Shown piece by piece: positions 1 through 5,800 of a DNA stretch of 5,800 nt. Position numbers and translations under genes: made by a program. Location: assembly GCA_964535215.1 (NCBI GenBank), contig CAZHST010000100.1:1-5800 (forward strand), read 5' to 3'. The DNA comes from JACQHM01 sp964535215 (lineage in GTDB: Bacteria; Methylomirabilota; Methylomirabilia; Methylomirabilales; JACQHM01). The notes beneath the pieces were generated by a model. The model saw nothing but the letters and a program-made list of their open reading frames with translations, did no database searches and was not told the origin of the DNA. The first letter of the stretch is position 1. Every line of letters begins with the position of its first letter.

Positions 1-1
1 G

Positions 2-1438
2 ATCTCGGGGGCGTACCATATCTACATCCCTGGGATCGGGGGGACGGGGGTCGTCACCGTCAATGCGATCCTCGGCCATGCTGCTCTGATGGAGGGGAAA
101 GAGGTCCTCACCCTGGATCAGACCGGCCTGGCCCAAAAGGGAGGGGCTGTCCTCTCCAGCCTCATCCTGGCCGAGGAGAAGGGGGCCCTTGCCGCCAACA
201 AGGTGGGGGTGGGGAAGGCGGATCTCTACCTGGTCCTGGACATCCTGGGAGGGGGTAACCCGGTGAACCTGGACCGCGTCAGTCCCGACCGGACGGTGGC
301 GGTGGTCAACATGACCCCTGTACCTACCGGGGAGATGATCCGGAACGGGGACCTCTCCTTCCCCAACCTGGAATCTCTAAAGGGGATCATCAACCGCTAC
401 ACCTCTTCAAGACGGAACATCTTCGTGGAGGCGGGGACCATCGCTGAGGGCCTCTTCGCCGATCACATGCTGACCAACATCTTCACGTTGGGTGTCGCGT
501 ACCAGACGGGCTTGGTCCCCCTAACGGCAGAGAGCATCGAGGCCGCCCTTCGTTTAAACGGCGTTCAGGTGGAGGAGAACATCCAGGCGTTTCGCTATGG
601 GCGGCTCTACGCCCACGATCCAACGCGGGTGGAAGGGCTGGTCAGGTCCCCACGGCGGGGCTTTGCCGAGGAGCGGGCAGAGGCCCTGGCCAGGCTTCCC
701 CTGAAGGTGCGTCCTGCCTACGAGGCCCTCCTGGACCGGGCTTGCCACCTGGAAGAAGAAGCCCGGCGGATGCTGGCGATCCGCATTGCGGAGCTCATCG
801 AGTACCAGGACACCTATTACGCCGCCCAGTACGTGGACTTCGTCCTGAAGGTGGCCGACCGGGAGGCAGAGGTGACCCCCGGACGCCGTGACCTCACCCA
901 TGCCGTCATCCGCTCCCTCTATCAGCTCATGGCGTACAAGGATGAGTACGAGGTCGCCAGGCTCCACCTGAAAGAATCCTGGCGGGAGCGGCTCCTCGGG
1001 ATGTTTGCCGAACCCCGACGACTCACCTATCACCTCCACCCGCCTCTCCTCCGGGCCCTGGGGCTTAAGCGGAAGCTCGCCCTCGGCCCCTGGTTTACCG
1101 GGGTCTTCCGACTCCTCTACGGGATGCGCCGCCTCCGGGGCACCCGTCTTGACCCCTTCGGCTATCTGGCCATCCGCCGGGAGGAACGGCACCTCATCCA
1201 ATGGTACCGGGGGGCGGTGGAAACGGTCCTTAAGGCGTTGGGTCCTGCCACCTATGACTTGGCGGTGGAGGTGGCGAAGGCGCCGGAGAGAATCAGGGGC
1301 TACGAGGCGATCAAAGCGGCGAAGGTGATACGGGTCAAAGGGGAGGTTCAGGCCCTGCTGGACGGCCTCAGGGGAGGGCTGGTGAAGGCCCCTACCCCTG
1401 GGGGAAACGGGGTGGGTGAAGGTGATCGCAGCGGGTGA
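2..1438 (+). CDS. Indolepyruvate:ferredoxin oxidoreductase, fused type, C-terminal part (5'-truncated by window edge)
   Basis: The frame is open from base 2, so the real start lies to the left and 478 C-terminal residues are visible. The ATG at 89 is internal. The visible part opens with the gamma (POR catalytic) domain of 2-oxoacid:ferredoxin oxidoreductases. It shows a glycine-rich PGIGGTGVV stretch at about visible residues 10-18, then TLDQTGLAQKGGAV, NPVNLDRVSPDRT, and a conserved block running from VEAGTIAEGLF to FRYGRLY, ending near residue 200. The remaining 250 or so residues match the helical C-terminal extension (DUF6537 type) found in the long one-chain enzymes of roughly 1,100-1,200 residues. 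The missing N-terminal part should carry the thiamine-diphosphate domains. In this family the enzyme oxidatively decarboxylates arylpyruvates from aromatic amino-acid transamination to aryl-acetyl-CoA, reducing ferredoxin in the cytoplasm. The last 15 or so residues are glycine-rich and probably disordered. Family assignment is firm; the exact 2-oxoacid is not determined by this sequence. Confidence 0.9.
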   Translation: MSGAYHIYIPGIGGTGVVTVNAILGHAALMEGKEVLTLDQTGLAQKGGAVLSSLILAEEKGALAANKVGVGKADLYLVLDILGGGNPVNLDRVSPDRTVAVVNMTPVPTGEMIRNGDLSFPNLESLKGIINRYTSSRRNIFVEAGTIAEGLFADHMLTNIFTLGVAYQTGLVPLTAESIEAALRLNGVQVEENIQAFRYGRLYAHDPTRVEGLVRSPRRGFAEERAEALARLPLKVRPAYEALLDRACHLEEEARRMLAIRIAELIEYQDTYYAAQYVDFVLKVADREAEVTPGRRDLTHAVIRSLYQLMAYKDEYEVARLHLKESWRERLLGMFAEPRRLTYHLHPPLLRALGLKRKLALGPWFTGVFRLLYGMRRLRGTRLDPFGYLAIRREERHLIQWYRGAVETVLKALGPATYDLAVEVAKAPERIRGYEAIKAAKVIRVKGEVQALLDGLRGGLVKAPTPGGNGVGEGDRSG

Positions 1439-1463
1439 CCGGCTGGCATGGGCCGAAACGGGG

Positions 1464-1470
1464 GGAGGTG
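1464..1470 (+). promoter_or_regulatory. Ribosome-binding site of the RAM-domain gene
   Basis: GGAGGTG ends six bases before ATG 1477, which is ideal Shine-Dalgarno spacing. It decides the start against the in-frame GTG at 1435, which has no comparable purine-rich site at a suitable distance. Confidence 0.75.
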
Positions 1471-1476
1471 AAAGAG

Positions 1477-1710
1477 ATGGTCAGCGCGTACGTGCTCGTC
1501 CGGGTGGTCCCAGGGCTTGAGGAAAGTGCCCTTCCCCAGATCCGGGTCATTCCGGGGGTGAAGGATATCATCCTGGTCTTCGGACGGTGGGATGCCATCG
1601 TCCAGATCGAGACCAATTCCCTCCACTCCCTGTCCCGGCTCGTCATCAACCAGATCCGGGGGATCCAGGGTGTTCAGGCGACGGAGACCCTCATCGCCGC
1701 CGAGATGTGA
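1477..1710 (+). CDS. Stand-alone Lrp/AsnC ligand-binding (RAM) domain protein
   Basis: This 77-residue protein consists of a single RAM (regulation of amino acid metabolism) domain, the effector-binding and oligomerisation half of Lrp/AsnC regulators. The DNA-binding helix-turn-helix is absent. Visible hallmarks are an opening strand YVLVRVVPG, IPGVKDIILVFGRWDAIVQIE in the middle (the usual G-x-x-D turn appears as G-R-W-D), a helix LSRLVINQIRGIQGV, and a closing strand ATETLIA. These fit the beta-alpha-beta-beta-alpha-beta pattern. I chose ATG 1477 because GGAGGTG at 1464-1470 sits six bases upstream and the domain starts at once. A GTG at 1435 overlapping the preceding stop is in frame but would add 14 residues unlike the family. 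The gene lies 38 bp after the oxidoreductase, probably in the same operon. It may bind an amino acid or related ligand, or modulate a full-length Lrp partner; that role is inference. Confidence 0.85.
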   Translation: MVSAYVLVRVVPGLEESALPQIRVIPGVKDIILVFGRWDAIVQIETNSLHSLSRLVINQIRGIQGVQATETLIAAEM

Positions 1711-1721
1711 GCGGGGGCGCT

Positions 1722-3836
1722 TTAGCCTAGCTCCCAGCGGATCTCCCCCTCCCAGCTCTCCCCCGGACGCAACTCCATCCCCCAGTGGGGCAGAAAAGCC
1801 AGGCCCTGGAGCGTCCGGTCATACCCTTGCTCCGATTGAGAGACGGTTCTGACGGGGAAGCCCCAAAGGGTCGCCGCTTTGGAGAACCGAAAGCGGAGGG
1901 TGAGAGGGGATGCCTGGTCCACCAGGTGAAATTCCTGGACCCCCTCCCCTGCCAAGGGTTCATCCAGGTTGCGATGTTCTCCCGCCACAACCAGCCTTCC
2001 TCCACCGCGGGCGAGGGCTGGAGAGAACAGGTTCAGCTCGACGCCGAAGCGGAAGGTGAGGATGGTCCCACCCGGGTTGGTGATCCGGTAGTGGGCCCTT
2101 ATCTCCCCCCGGGGCGAAAAGGAGAGGACCTTTAACAGGTGGAGGGGTTCGGTCTGCCCGTCCGGGAAAAAGAGGTGCCCCCTCCTCTCCATCAGGATCC
2201 TCCCATCCTCAATCCTGTAGGAGAAGGGCTGATCCACGAAGTCCCCAAGCTCGCGGAGGTCTGAACCTCTGAACCTCTCCAGGGTGAGGTCTTCCAGGAA
2301 GCAGTGCTCGATGAAGGCCCCCCGCTCGTAGCGATCATACACGAGATCCAACCGGATCTCCTCCCCCCCACTTTTTTTCAGCTCGTGGATGCTCCCCACC
2401 CCTCCCCCTGGAACGGGGTGACCTCCTTCTAACCCCTCCCGGATCTGCTGGTGATAGGCCTCGAACCGGCGGGTTAACGTGTTCAGATAGTTGGTCTCGG
2501 GGCCGAAGAGGGTGTGTTCCAAGAGCTTTCCCCCCGAGGCCGGACGGACGAGGGAGGAAAACTCCGAGGAATGGACCCACACCTCCTCCCTTCCGTCAAA
2601 ATCGAGATCCAGGATGTCCCAGGAGAGCGTTTCTCCCTTCCTGAGGTGCTTCTCGGCCCTGGCCAATCTCCGCCAGATCTCGTGTCGAAGATGCGGAAGG
2701 TAGAGGCCGCCGAAGATGCCATGCCAATAGGCGTCGTTACACTGGGCGGCGTAAAGCTCCTCCTTCGCCCGTTCATCCTTCCCTCTCTCCTTCAGAAGGC
2801 GGCTGATGGCCAGCATCTTCTTGTGCATCCGGTTGGCCTCAGGATACTTGACCAGGAAGTGCTTCCAGTGCCCCCCCCTGACGTAGGGAAAGAAGCGGCT
2901 GGCCTCGTCCCCAAGCTTTGATCGTAGCTCCCTGAGTTCCAGGCTCCTCTCCGGGGGGAGGGCCCACTCCTCCATCTCCATGTAGGAGGCGATGGGCAGA
3001 TAGCAGAGTCCTTTGGCCGGGACCTCCTCCAGGACTTGGGAGAAGGTCGCCATCTCCAGGAGATCCCCTTCCAGTTTCTCCAAAAGGTCGAGGAAGGCCT
3101 TGAGCCACCCTTGCTCGTAGACCCATCCATAGGTCCCCGGCCACCCCCCGAACTTTTCCCCATCGTCAACATAGATGGCTAAGCCCCCACCCCTTTCCGA
3201 GATCTGGTGCAGGTGCTCGTTTAACACCTCGTGAGGCCTAAAGGGGATCAGATAGCGGAGCTTCTCGTTAATGGGAAAGATTGCCAGCTTCTCTCCTTCT
3301 TTCTCCGTCAGGTAGTAGCCGTAGAGATCGTCCCTCCCGAAGCCGCTGACCAGGAAGTGCCGGTCATCGACCAGGACATAAGTCACGCCGGAGTCGGCCA
3401 GGTCCCCGACGATGTCCGGCTCCCACACCCGCTCGGTGAGCCAGAGGCCCTTGGGGGAGGCCCCAAACCGCCGCGTAAGATACTCCCGCATCATCTGAAT
3501 CTGGCCCCTTCGATCCTCCCTGGGGATGGCCGCCAGGATCGGCTCGTAGAATCCCCCGAGCAGAAGCTCCATCCGCCCGGAGGTGACAAGGGTCCCGATC
3601 AGATCCAGGATTGAAGGCTCATGCGCCTCAAACCATTTCAGGAGGGGACCGCTGGTGTGGAAAGCCAGCTTGAAGAAGGGCCGGTCCTTGATCGCCAAAA
3701 GGAACGGCTTGTAGCAGGTTTGGACGAGGCGGTCAATGACAAAATCGAAGTTGCCCAGCGGTTGGTGATTGTGGATCCCGAACAGGAGGAGGAGCCTCCG
3801 TTGGCCGTTCTTTTCCCTTCCCGGGGACATTTCCAT
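1722..3836 (-). CDS. GH57 family 4-alpha-glucanotransferase / alpha-amylase-like enzyme
   Basis: This 704-residue protein matches the glycoside hydrolase 57 subfamily typified by the Thermococcus litoralis 4-alpha-glucanotransferase (about 660 residues). Those enzymes move or cleave alpha-1,4-glucan segments with retention of configuration. All five GH57 conserved regions are visible: HNHQP at 22-26, GGFYEP at 94-99, WLTERVWEP at 132-140 with the predicted nucleophile Glu135, VDDGEKFG at 223-230 with the predicted acid/base Asp225, and CNDAYWHGIFGGLYLPHLR at 366-384. Residues of about 15-300 form the catalytic barrel. They are followed by the helical middle domain (DUF1925 type, about 300-395) and a beta-sandwich C-terminal domain (DUF1926 type, about 400-704). 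There is no signal peptide, so it should act in the cytoplasm on glycogen or maltodextrins. An in-frame stop lies ten codons upstream of ATG 3836 with no other ATG, GTG or TTG between. The ATG two codons in (3830) is an alternative start. It lies 65 bp downstream of the ABC exporter gene. Transferase versus hydrolase activity cannot be settled from sequence. Confidence 0.92.
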   Translation of the reverse strand: MEMSPGREKNGQRRLLLLFGIHNHQPLGNFDFVIDRLVQTCYKPFLLAIKDRPFFKLAFHTSGPLLKWFEAHEPSILDLIGTLVTSGRMELLLGGFYEPILAAIPREDRRGQIQMMREYLTRRFGASPKGLWLTERVWEPDIVGDLADSGVTYVLVDDRHFLVSGFGRDDLYGYYLTEKEGEKLAIFPINEKLRYLIPFRPHEVLNEHLHQISERGGGLAIYVDDGEKFGGWPGTYGWVYEQGWLKAFLDLLEKLEGDLLEMATFSQVLEEVPAKGLCYLPIASYMEMEEWALPPERSLELRELRSKLGDEASRFFPYVRGGHWKHFLVKYPEANRMHKKMLAISRLLKERGKDERAKEELYAAQCNDAYWHGIFGGLYLPHLRHEIWRRLARAEKHLRKGETLSWDILDLDFDGREEVWVHSSEFSSLVRPASGGKLLEHTLFGPETNYLNTLTRRFEAYHQQIREGLEGGHPVPGGGVGSIHELKKSGGEEIRLDLVYDRYERGAFIEHCFLEDLTLERFRGSDLRELGDFVDQPFSYRIEDGRILMERRGHLFFPDGQTEPLHLLKVLSFSPRGEIRAHYRITNPGGTILTFRFGVELNLFSPALARGGGRLVVAGEHRNLDEPLAGEGVQEFHLVDQASPLTLRFRFSKAATLWGFPVRTVSQSEQGYDRTLQGLAFLPHWGMELRPGESWEGEIRWELG

Positions 3837-3901
3837 AGACTCTCCTTTTTTCCAAGCGCTTGTTCACCTCCGGTCGGCCTTCAACAGCCCGGCCGGATCG
3901 C
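3837..3901 (-). other. Intergenic region with palindrome and imperfect hairpin between ABC exporter and GH57 genes
   Basis: This 65-bp spacer holds two small symmetric elements. CAAGCGCTTG at 3853-3862 is a perfect 10-bp palindrome seven bases before the GH57 ribosome-binding site. CCGGTCGG at 3870-3877 pairs with CCGGCCGG at 3889-3896 with one imperfect position (an A-C mismatch in minus-strand RNA, a G-U pair in plus-strand RNA) around an 11-base loop. It is not followed by a T-run on the minus strand, so it is a poor intrinsic terminator. A second strong Shine-Dalgarno-like GGAGGTG occurs at 3865-3871 on the minus strand without a convincing gene behind it. I see no confident promoter. Confidence 0.4.
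3840..3846 (-). promoter_or_regulatory. Ribosome-binding site of the GH57 gene
   Basis: On the minus strand AGGAGAG precedes ATG 3836 with five bases between GGAG and the start codon. The same site lies eleven bases from the second in-frame ATG at 3830, so either start could be used, with the first better spaced. Confidence 0.7.
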
Positions 3902-5695
3902 TTACGAAGCGGAAAACGGGGCGTAGCCATCAAACTGGAGCCGGTAGAGCCGGGCGTAGATCCCCTTTTTCTGGAGCAGCTCCTGGTGGGTCCCTTCCTC
4001 CCGCAGCTCCCCTTTGTGGAAAACCAGGATCCGGTCCACGGAACGGATCGTGGCGAGGCGGTGGGCGATGATCAAGGCCGTCCGGCCGTTCAGGAGCTTG
4101 GCCACGGCCTTCTGGAGCAGGTGATCGGTCTCGGGATCGACACTGGAGGTGGCCTCGTCCAGGATCACGATATCCGGATCCCCGGCCAGGACCCTTGCTA
4201 AGGCGATAAGCTGCCGCTCCCCCATGGAGAGGAGGGCCCCTCGTTCCAACACCTCCTCCCGGTATTGCCGCGGAAGGCGCTGGATGAACCGATGGGCGCC
4301 GACCACCTTCGCCGCCTCGTAAGCTCGATCCCGCGAGATCTCCTCCCGCAAGCGGATGTTGGCCTCGATGGTGGTGGCGAAGAGGAAAGGCTCTTGGAGG
4401 ACCAGGCCGATCCGTCTCCGTAATGAGGAAAGGTCCAGCTCTTTGAGATCCATCCCGTCAAGGAGGATCGTCCCTCTTTCCGGCTCGTAGAAGCGGTTTA
4501 AGAGGCCGACCACCGTCGTTTTTCCCGCCCCCGTTGCCCCTACGATGGCGACCTTCTCTCCTGGTTCGATGGTGAAGGAGACATCTTTCAGCACGTAGTC
4601 GCCAGGGTGGTAGGCGAACCAGACGTTCTGAAACTCGATCCGTCCGGAGAGCTTCTCCACCGGTCTTCCCGGTGTGGCCCAGCCCGGTTCCCCCGGAGTA
4701 TCCAACAGCTCGAAGATCCGCTCGGAGGAGGCCATAGCGGCCTGCAGGATATTATATTTTTCGCTCAGATCCTTCACGGGGGTGAAGAACCGCTGAACGT
4801 ACTCTAAGAACGCGACGAGGGTGCCGAGGGTGAGGGCCCCTCTCACCACCTCCCCTCCCCCGTACCAGATGAGCAGGGCCAGGGCCGAGACTGCGAGAAG
4901 CTCGACCGTCGGGTAGAAGATGGCGTAGTAGAGGATGGACTGGAGCCCTGCCTCTGTGTATTCCCGGTTGATCCCCTCGAACCGGAGGAACCGGTCCGCC
5001 TCCTTGGCGAAGGCCTGGACGATCCGGACCCCGGAGAGGCTCTCTTGGAGGAAGGCATTCAGCCTGGAGAGCTTCGTCCGGATCAGGCGGTAGGAGGCTC
5101 GGGCCTTCCTTCGGAAGAGTTCGGTGGCCAGGTAGAGGGGGGGGAGGACGGTGAAGGTGACCAGTGACAGCTTCCAGTCCAAAAGGAGCATGGCTACCAT
5201 GATGCCTAGGAGCATCAGGACATCGCCGAAGACGGCCACCAGCCCTGAGGTGAACATCTCATGTAAATTCTCCACATCGGAGGTCAGGCGGGTCATGATC
5301 CGGCCGACAGGGTTTTGATCAAAGTAGCGGAGGGGCAGGCGCTGGAGGTGGGCGAACATCTGGAACCGGAGGTTTGCCATGATGTGCTGCCCGAAACGTT
5401 GCGTGACATAGAACTGAAGGGCCCGAAGCCCCTGTTCGGCGCTGACGGTGAAGAGGTAGAGGAGGGCCAGGAGGCCAAGGCCTGAAAGGGTCCCTTTCGC
5501 GATGTGGCGGTCAATGGTCACCTTGATCAGGTAGGGCTGGAGGATCTGGAGCAGGGAGGCCAAGAGGAGGAGGAAGGCCGAGAAGGCCAGAGAACCCTTG
5601 TAGGGGAGAACAGCCTCTACCAGGCGTCTCATCAGGCGGGCATCGTACGCCTTCCCCAGAGGTTCCTCTTCGTGGAAGTTTCCGATCCCGTGCAT
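3902..5695 (-). CDS. ABC exporter half-transporter (fused membrane and ATPase domains), MdlB/YheH-like
   Basis: This 597-residue inner-membrane protein has the type IV (MsbA-like) exporter layout. A six-helix transmembrane domain spans about residues 34-306 (helices near 34-58, 70-92, 150-170, 173-193, 255-278, 288-306). A nucleotide-binding domain follows from about 350 to 585. ATPase motifs are all present: A-loop Tyr362, Walker A GATGAGKTT at 386-394, Q-loop Gln434, signature LSMGERQ at 489-495, Walker B VILDEA with catalytic Glu514, D-loop SSVD at 517-520, and switch His545. The signature departs from LSGGQ, as is common in one half of heterodimeric exporters. The upstream partial gene looks like the other half. 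ATG 5695 is the first start after an in-frame TGA at 5699-5701; its ribosome-binding site is weak (GGGGGTGG, 5703-5710). ATG 5632 is possible but would remove the pre-helix segment. The substrate cannot be predicted; multidrug or lipid-like export is typical. Confidence 0.93.
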   Translation of the reverse strand: MHGIGNFHEEEPLGKAYDARLMRRLVEAVLPYKGSLAFSAFLLLLASLLQILQPYLIKVTIDRHIAKGTLSGLGLLALLYLFTVSAEQGLRALQFYVTQRFGQHIMANLRFQMFAHLQRLPLRYFDQNPVGRIMTRLTSDVENLHEMFTSGLVAVFGDVLMLLGIMVAMLLLDWKLSLVTFTVLPPLYLATELFRRKARASYRLIRTKLSRLNAFLQESLSGVRIVQAFAKEADRFLRFEGINREYTEAGLQSILYYAIFYPTVELLAVSALALLIWYGGGEVVRGALTLGTLVAFLEYVQRFFTPVKDLSEKYNILQAAMASSERIFELLDTPGEPGWATPGRPVEKLSGRIEFQNVWFAYHPGDYVLKDVSFTIEPGEKVAIVGATGAGKTTVVGLLNRFYEPERGTILLDGMDLKELDLSSLRRRIGLVLQEPFLFATTIEANIRLREEISRDRAYEAAKVVGAHRFIQRLPRQYREEVLERGALLSMGERQLIALARVLAGDPDIVILDEATSSVDPETDHLLQKAVAKLLNGRTALIIAHRLATIRSVDRILVFHKGELREEGTHQELLQKKGIYARLYRLQFDGYAPFSAS

Positions 5696-5700
5696 CCTTC

Positions 5701-5748
5701 ATCCACCCCCACCCATTCCCTCCCCCTTTAAAGGGGAAGGGGGTGGAT
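5701..5748. repeat. Nested inverted repeat in the spacer between the two exporter cistrons
   Basis: ATCCACCCCC at 5701-5710 and GGGGGTGGAT at 5739-5748 are perfect 10-bp inverted arms. Between them lies a second, competing hairpin at 5718-5741, centred on the perfect 14-bp palindrome CCCCTTTAAAGGGG (5723-5736). Its outer flanks CCC and GGG also pair, with one mismatch or wobble next to the core. The right outer arm and the inner hairpin share bases 5739-5741, so the full structures are alternatives. The spacer is 52 bp and contains no gene. On the minus strand the element starts at the stop codon of the upstream gene and ends just before the exporter start, with its distal arm holding the weak ribosome-binding site. 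No T-run follows, so it is not a standard terminator. A dispersed intergenic (REP- or MITE-like) repeat is also possible. Confidence 0.65.
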
Positions 5749-5800
5749 TAAATTCTCTCCAGTTCCTGCCGAAGCTGCTGTTTCTGCCACAGGTCTCTAT
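5748..5800 (-). CDS. C-terminal end of a minus-strand gene, probably the partner ABC half-exporter (partial)
   Basis: From the window edge the minus strand reads RDLWQKQQLRQELERI and then TAA at 5748-5750. The codon cut by the edge ends in AT, which would allow Tyr. This charged, glutamine- and leucine-rich helix resembles the extreme C-terminus of ABC half-exporters, which commonly end with a Y-x-x-L/M-x-x-x-Q-x-x-x-x-E-L-E pattern. The gene directly downstream is an exporter half, and such pairs are usually encoded in tandem. Only 16 residues are visible and no catalytic motif, so the assignment rests on that resemblance and position. A different protein ending in a short coiled coil would look similar. 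Confidence 0.5.
   Translation of the reverse strand, partial: RDLWQKQQLRQELERI

Noticed and set aside
554..1201. 215-codon open frame on the minus strand opposite the oxidoreductase
   Set aside because: It lies wholly antisense to a clear conserved gene, has a composition rich in Gly, Pro, Glu and Leu, and shows no recognisable domain. High G+C makes such antisense frames common.
1435..1476. GTG start overlapping the oxidoreductase stop as the start of the RAM gene
   Set aside because: It would add 14 residues outside the RAM fold and ignores the well-placed ribosome-binding site at 1464-1470 before ATG 1477.
2514..2921. 135-codon plus-strand open frame inside the GH57 gene
   Set aside because: It is a shadow frame opposite the conserved CNDAYWHG region, with no independent support.
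3231..3614. 127-codon plus-strand open frame inside the GH57 gene
   Set aside because: It is antisense to the conserved GH57 catalytic core, including the nucleophile region, and has no convincing domain or ribosome-binding site.
3733..3933. Minus-strand frame spanning the GH57 start, with a GTG start near 3867 as a possible leader peptide behind GGAGGTG
   Set aside because: The frame runs out of phase deep into the GH57 gene and gives a low-complexity basic and proline-rich peptide. The GTG is part of the Shine-Dalgarno-like sequence itself.
5511..5702. 63-codon minus-strand frame starting at ATG 5702, just upstream of the exporter start
   Set aside because: It overlaps the exporter in another frame, and its product has no recognisable features. 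The exporter frame carries the conserved transmembrane domain over the same bases.
5701..5748. Intrinsic terminator for the upstream minus-strand gene
   Set aside because: The stem is strong, but no T-run follows it on the minus strand; purine-rich sequence leads directly into the exporter start. It is kept as an inverted repeat instead.

Overview
The window is about 60% G+C by eye and almost fully coding, with a typical bacterial layout. Ribosome-binding sites are purine-rich and precede ATG starts. The gene mix is a fused one-chain indolepyruvate:ferredoxin oxidoreductase, a GH57 4-alpha-glucanotransferase-like enzyme and a heterodimer-type ABC exporter. This suggests a GC-rich bacterium with anaerobic or microaerophilic 2-oxoacid metabolism, possibly an uncultured or thermophile-related lineage. 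The lineage is inference only, because no rRNA or other phylogenetic marker is present.

Layout. The plus strand from 1 to 1710 holds two genes. The first is the C-terminal 478 residues of a fused indolepyruvate ferredoxin oxidoreductase (its start lies left of the window). After a 38-bp gap comes a 77-residue stand-alone Lrp/AsnC-type ligand-binding (RAM) protein. Only 11 bp later, the minus strand begins: a GH57 glucanotransferase (1722-3836), a 65-bp intergenic region with small palindromes, an ABC exporter half-transporter (3902-5695), a 52-bp spacer with a strong inverted repeat, and the last 16 or so codons of a further minus-strand gene (stop at 5748-5750). The tail of that gene resembles the C-terminus of another ABC half-exporter.

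How the parts fit. The two plus-strand genes look like one transcription unit for 2-oxoacid or aromatic amino-acid catabolism, with a small effector-binding protein. The minus-strand genes probably read in the order ABC half A (mostly off-window), ABC half B, GH57. The exporter halves would form a heterodimer, and the glucanotransferase would act in the cytoplasm on glycogen or maltodextrins. A functional link between exporter and glucanotransferase is not shown by the sequence. Every long stretch is covered by a recognisable gene. I see no RNA gene, CRISPR array, transposase or clearly novel system. The items most worth a second look are the inverted repeat between the exporter cistrons, the stand-alone RAM protein beside the oxidoreductase, and the inferred heterodimeric exporter with a non-canonical signature motif.
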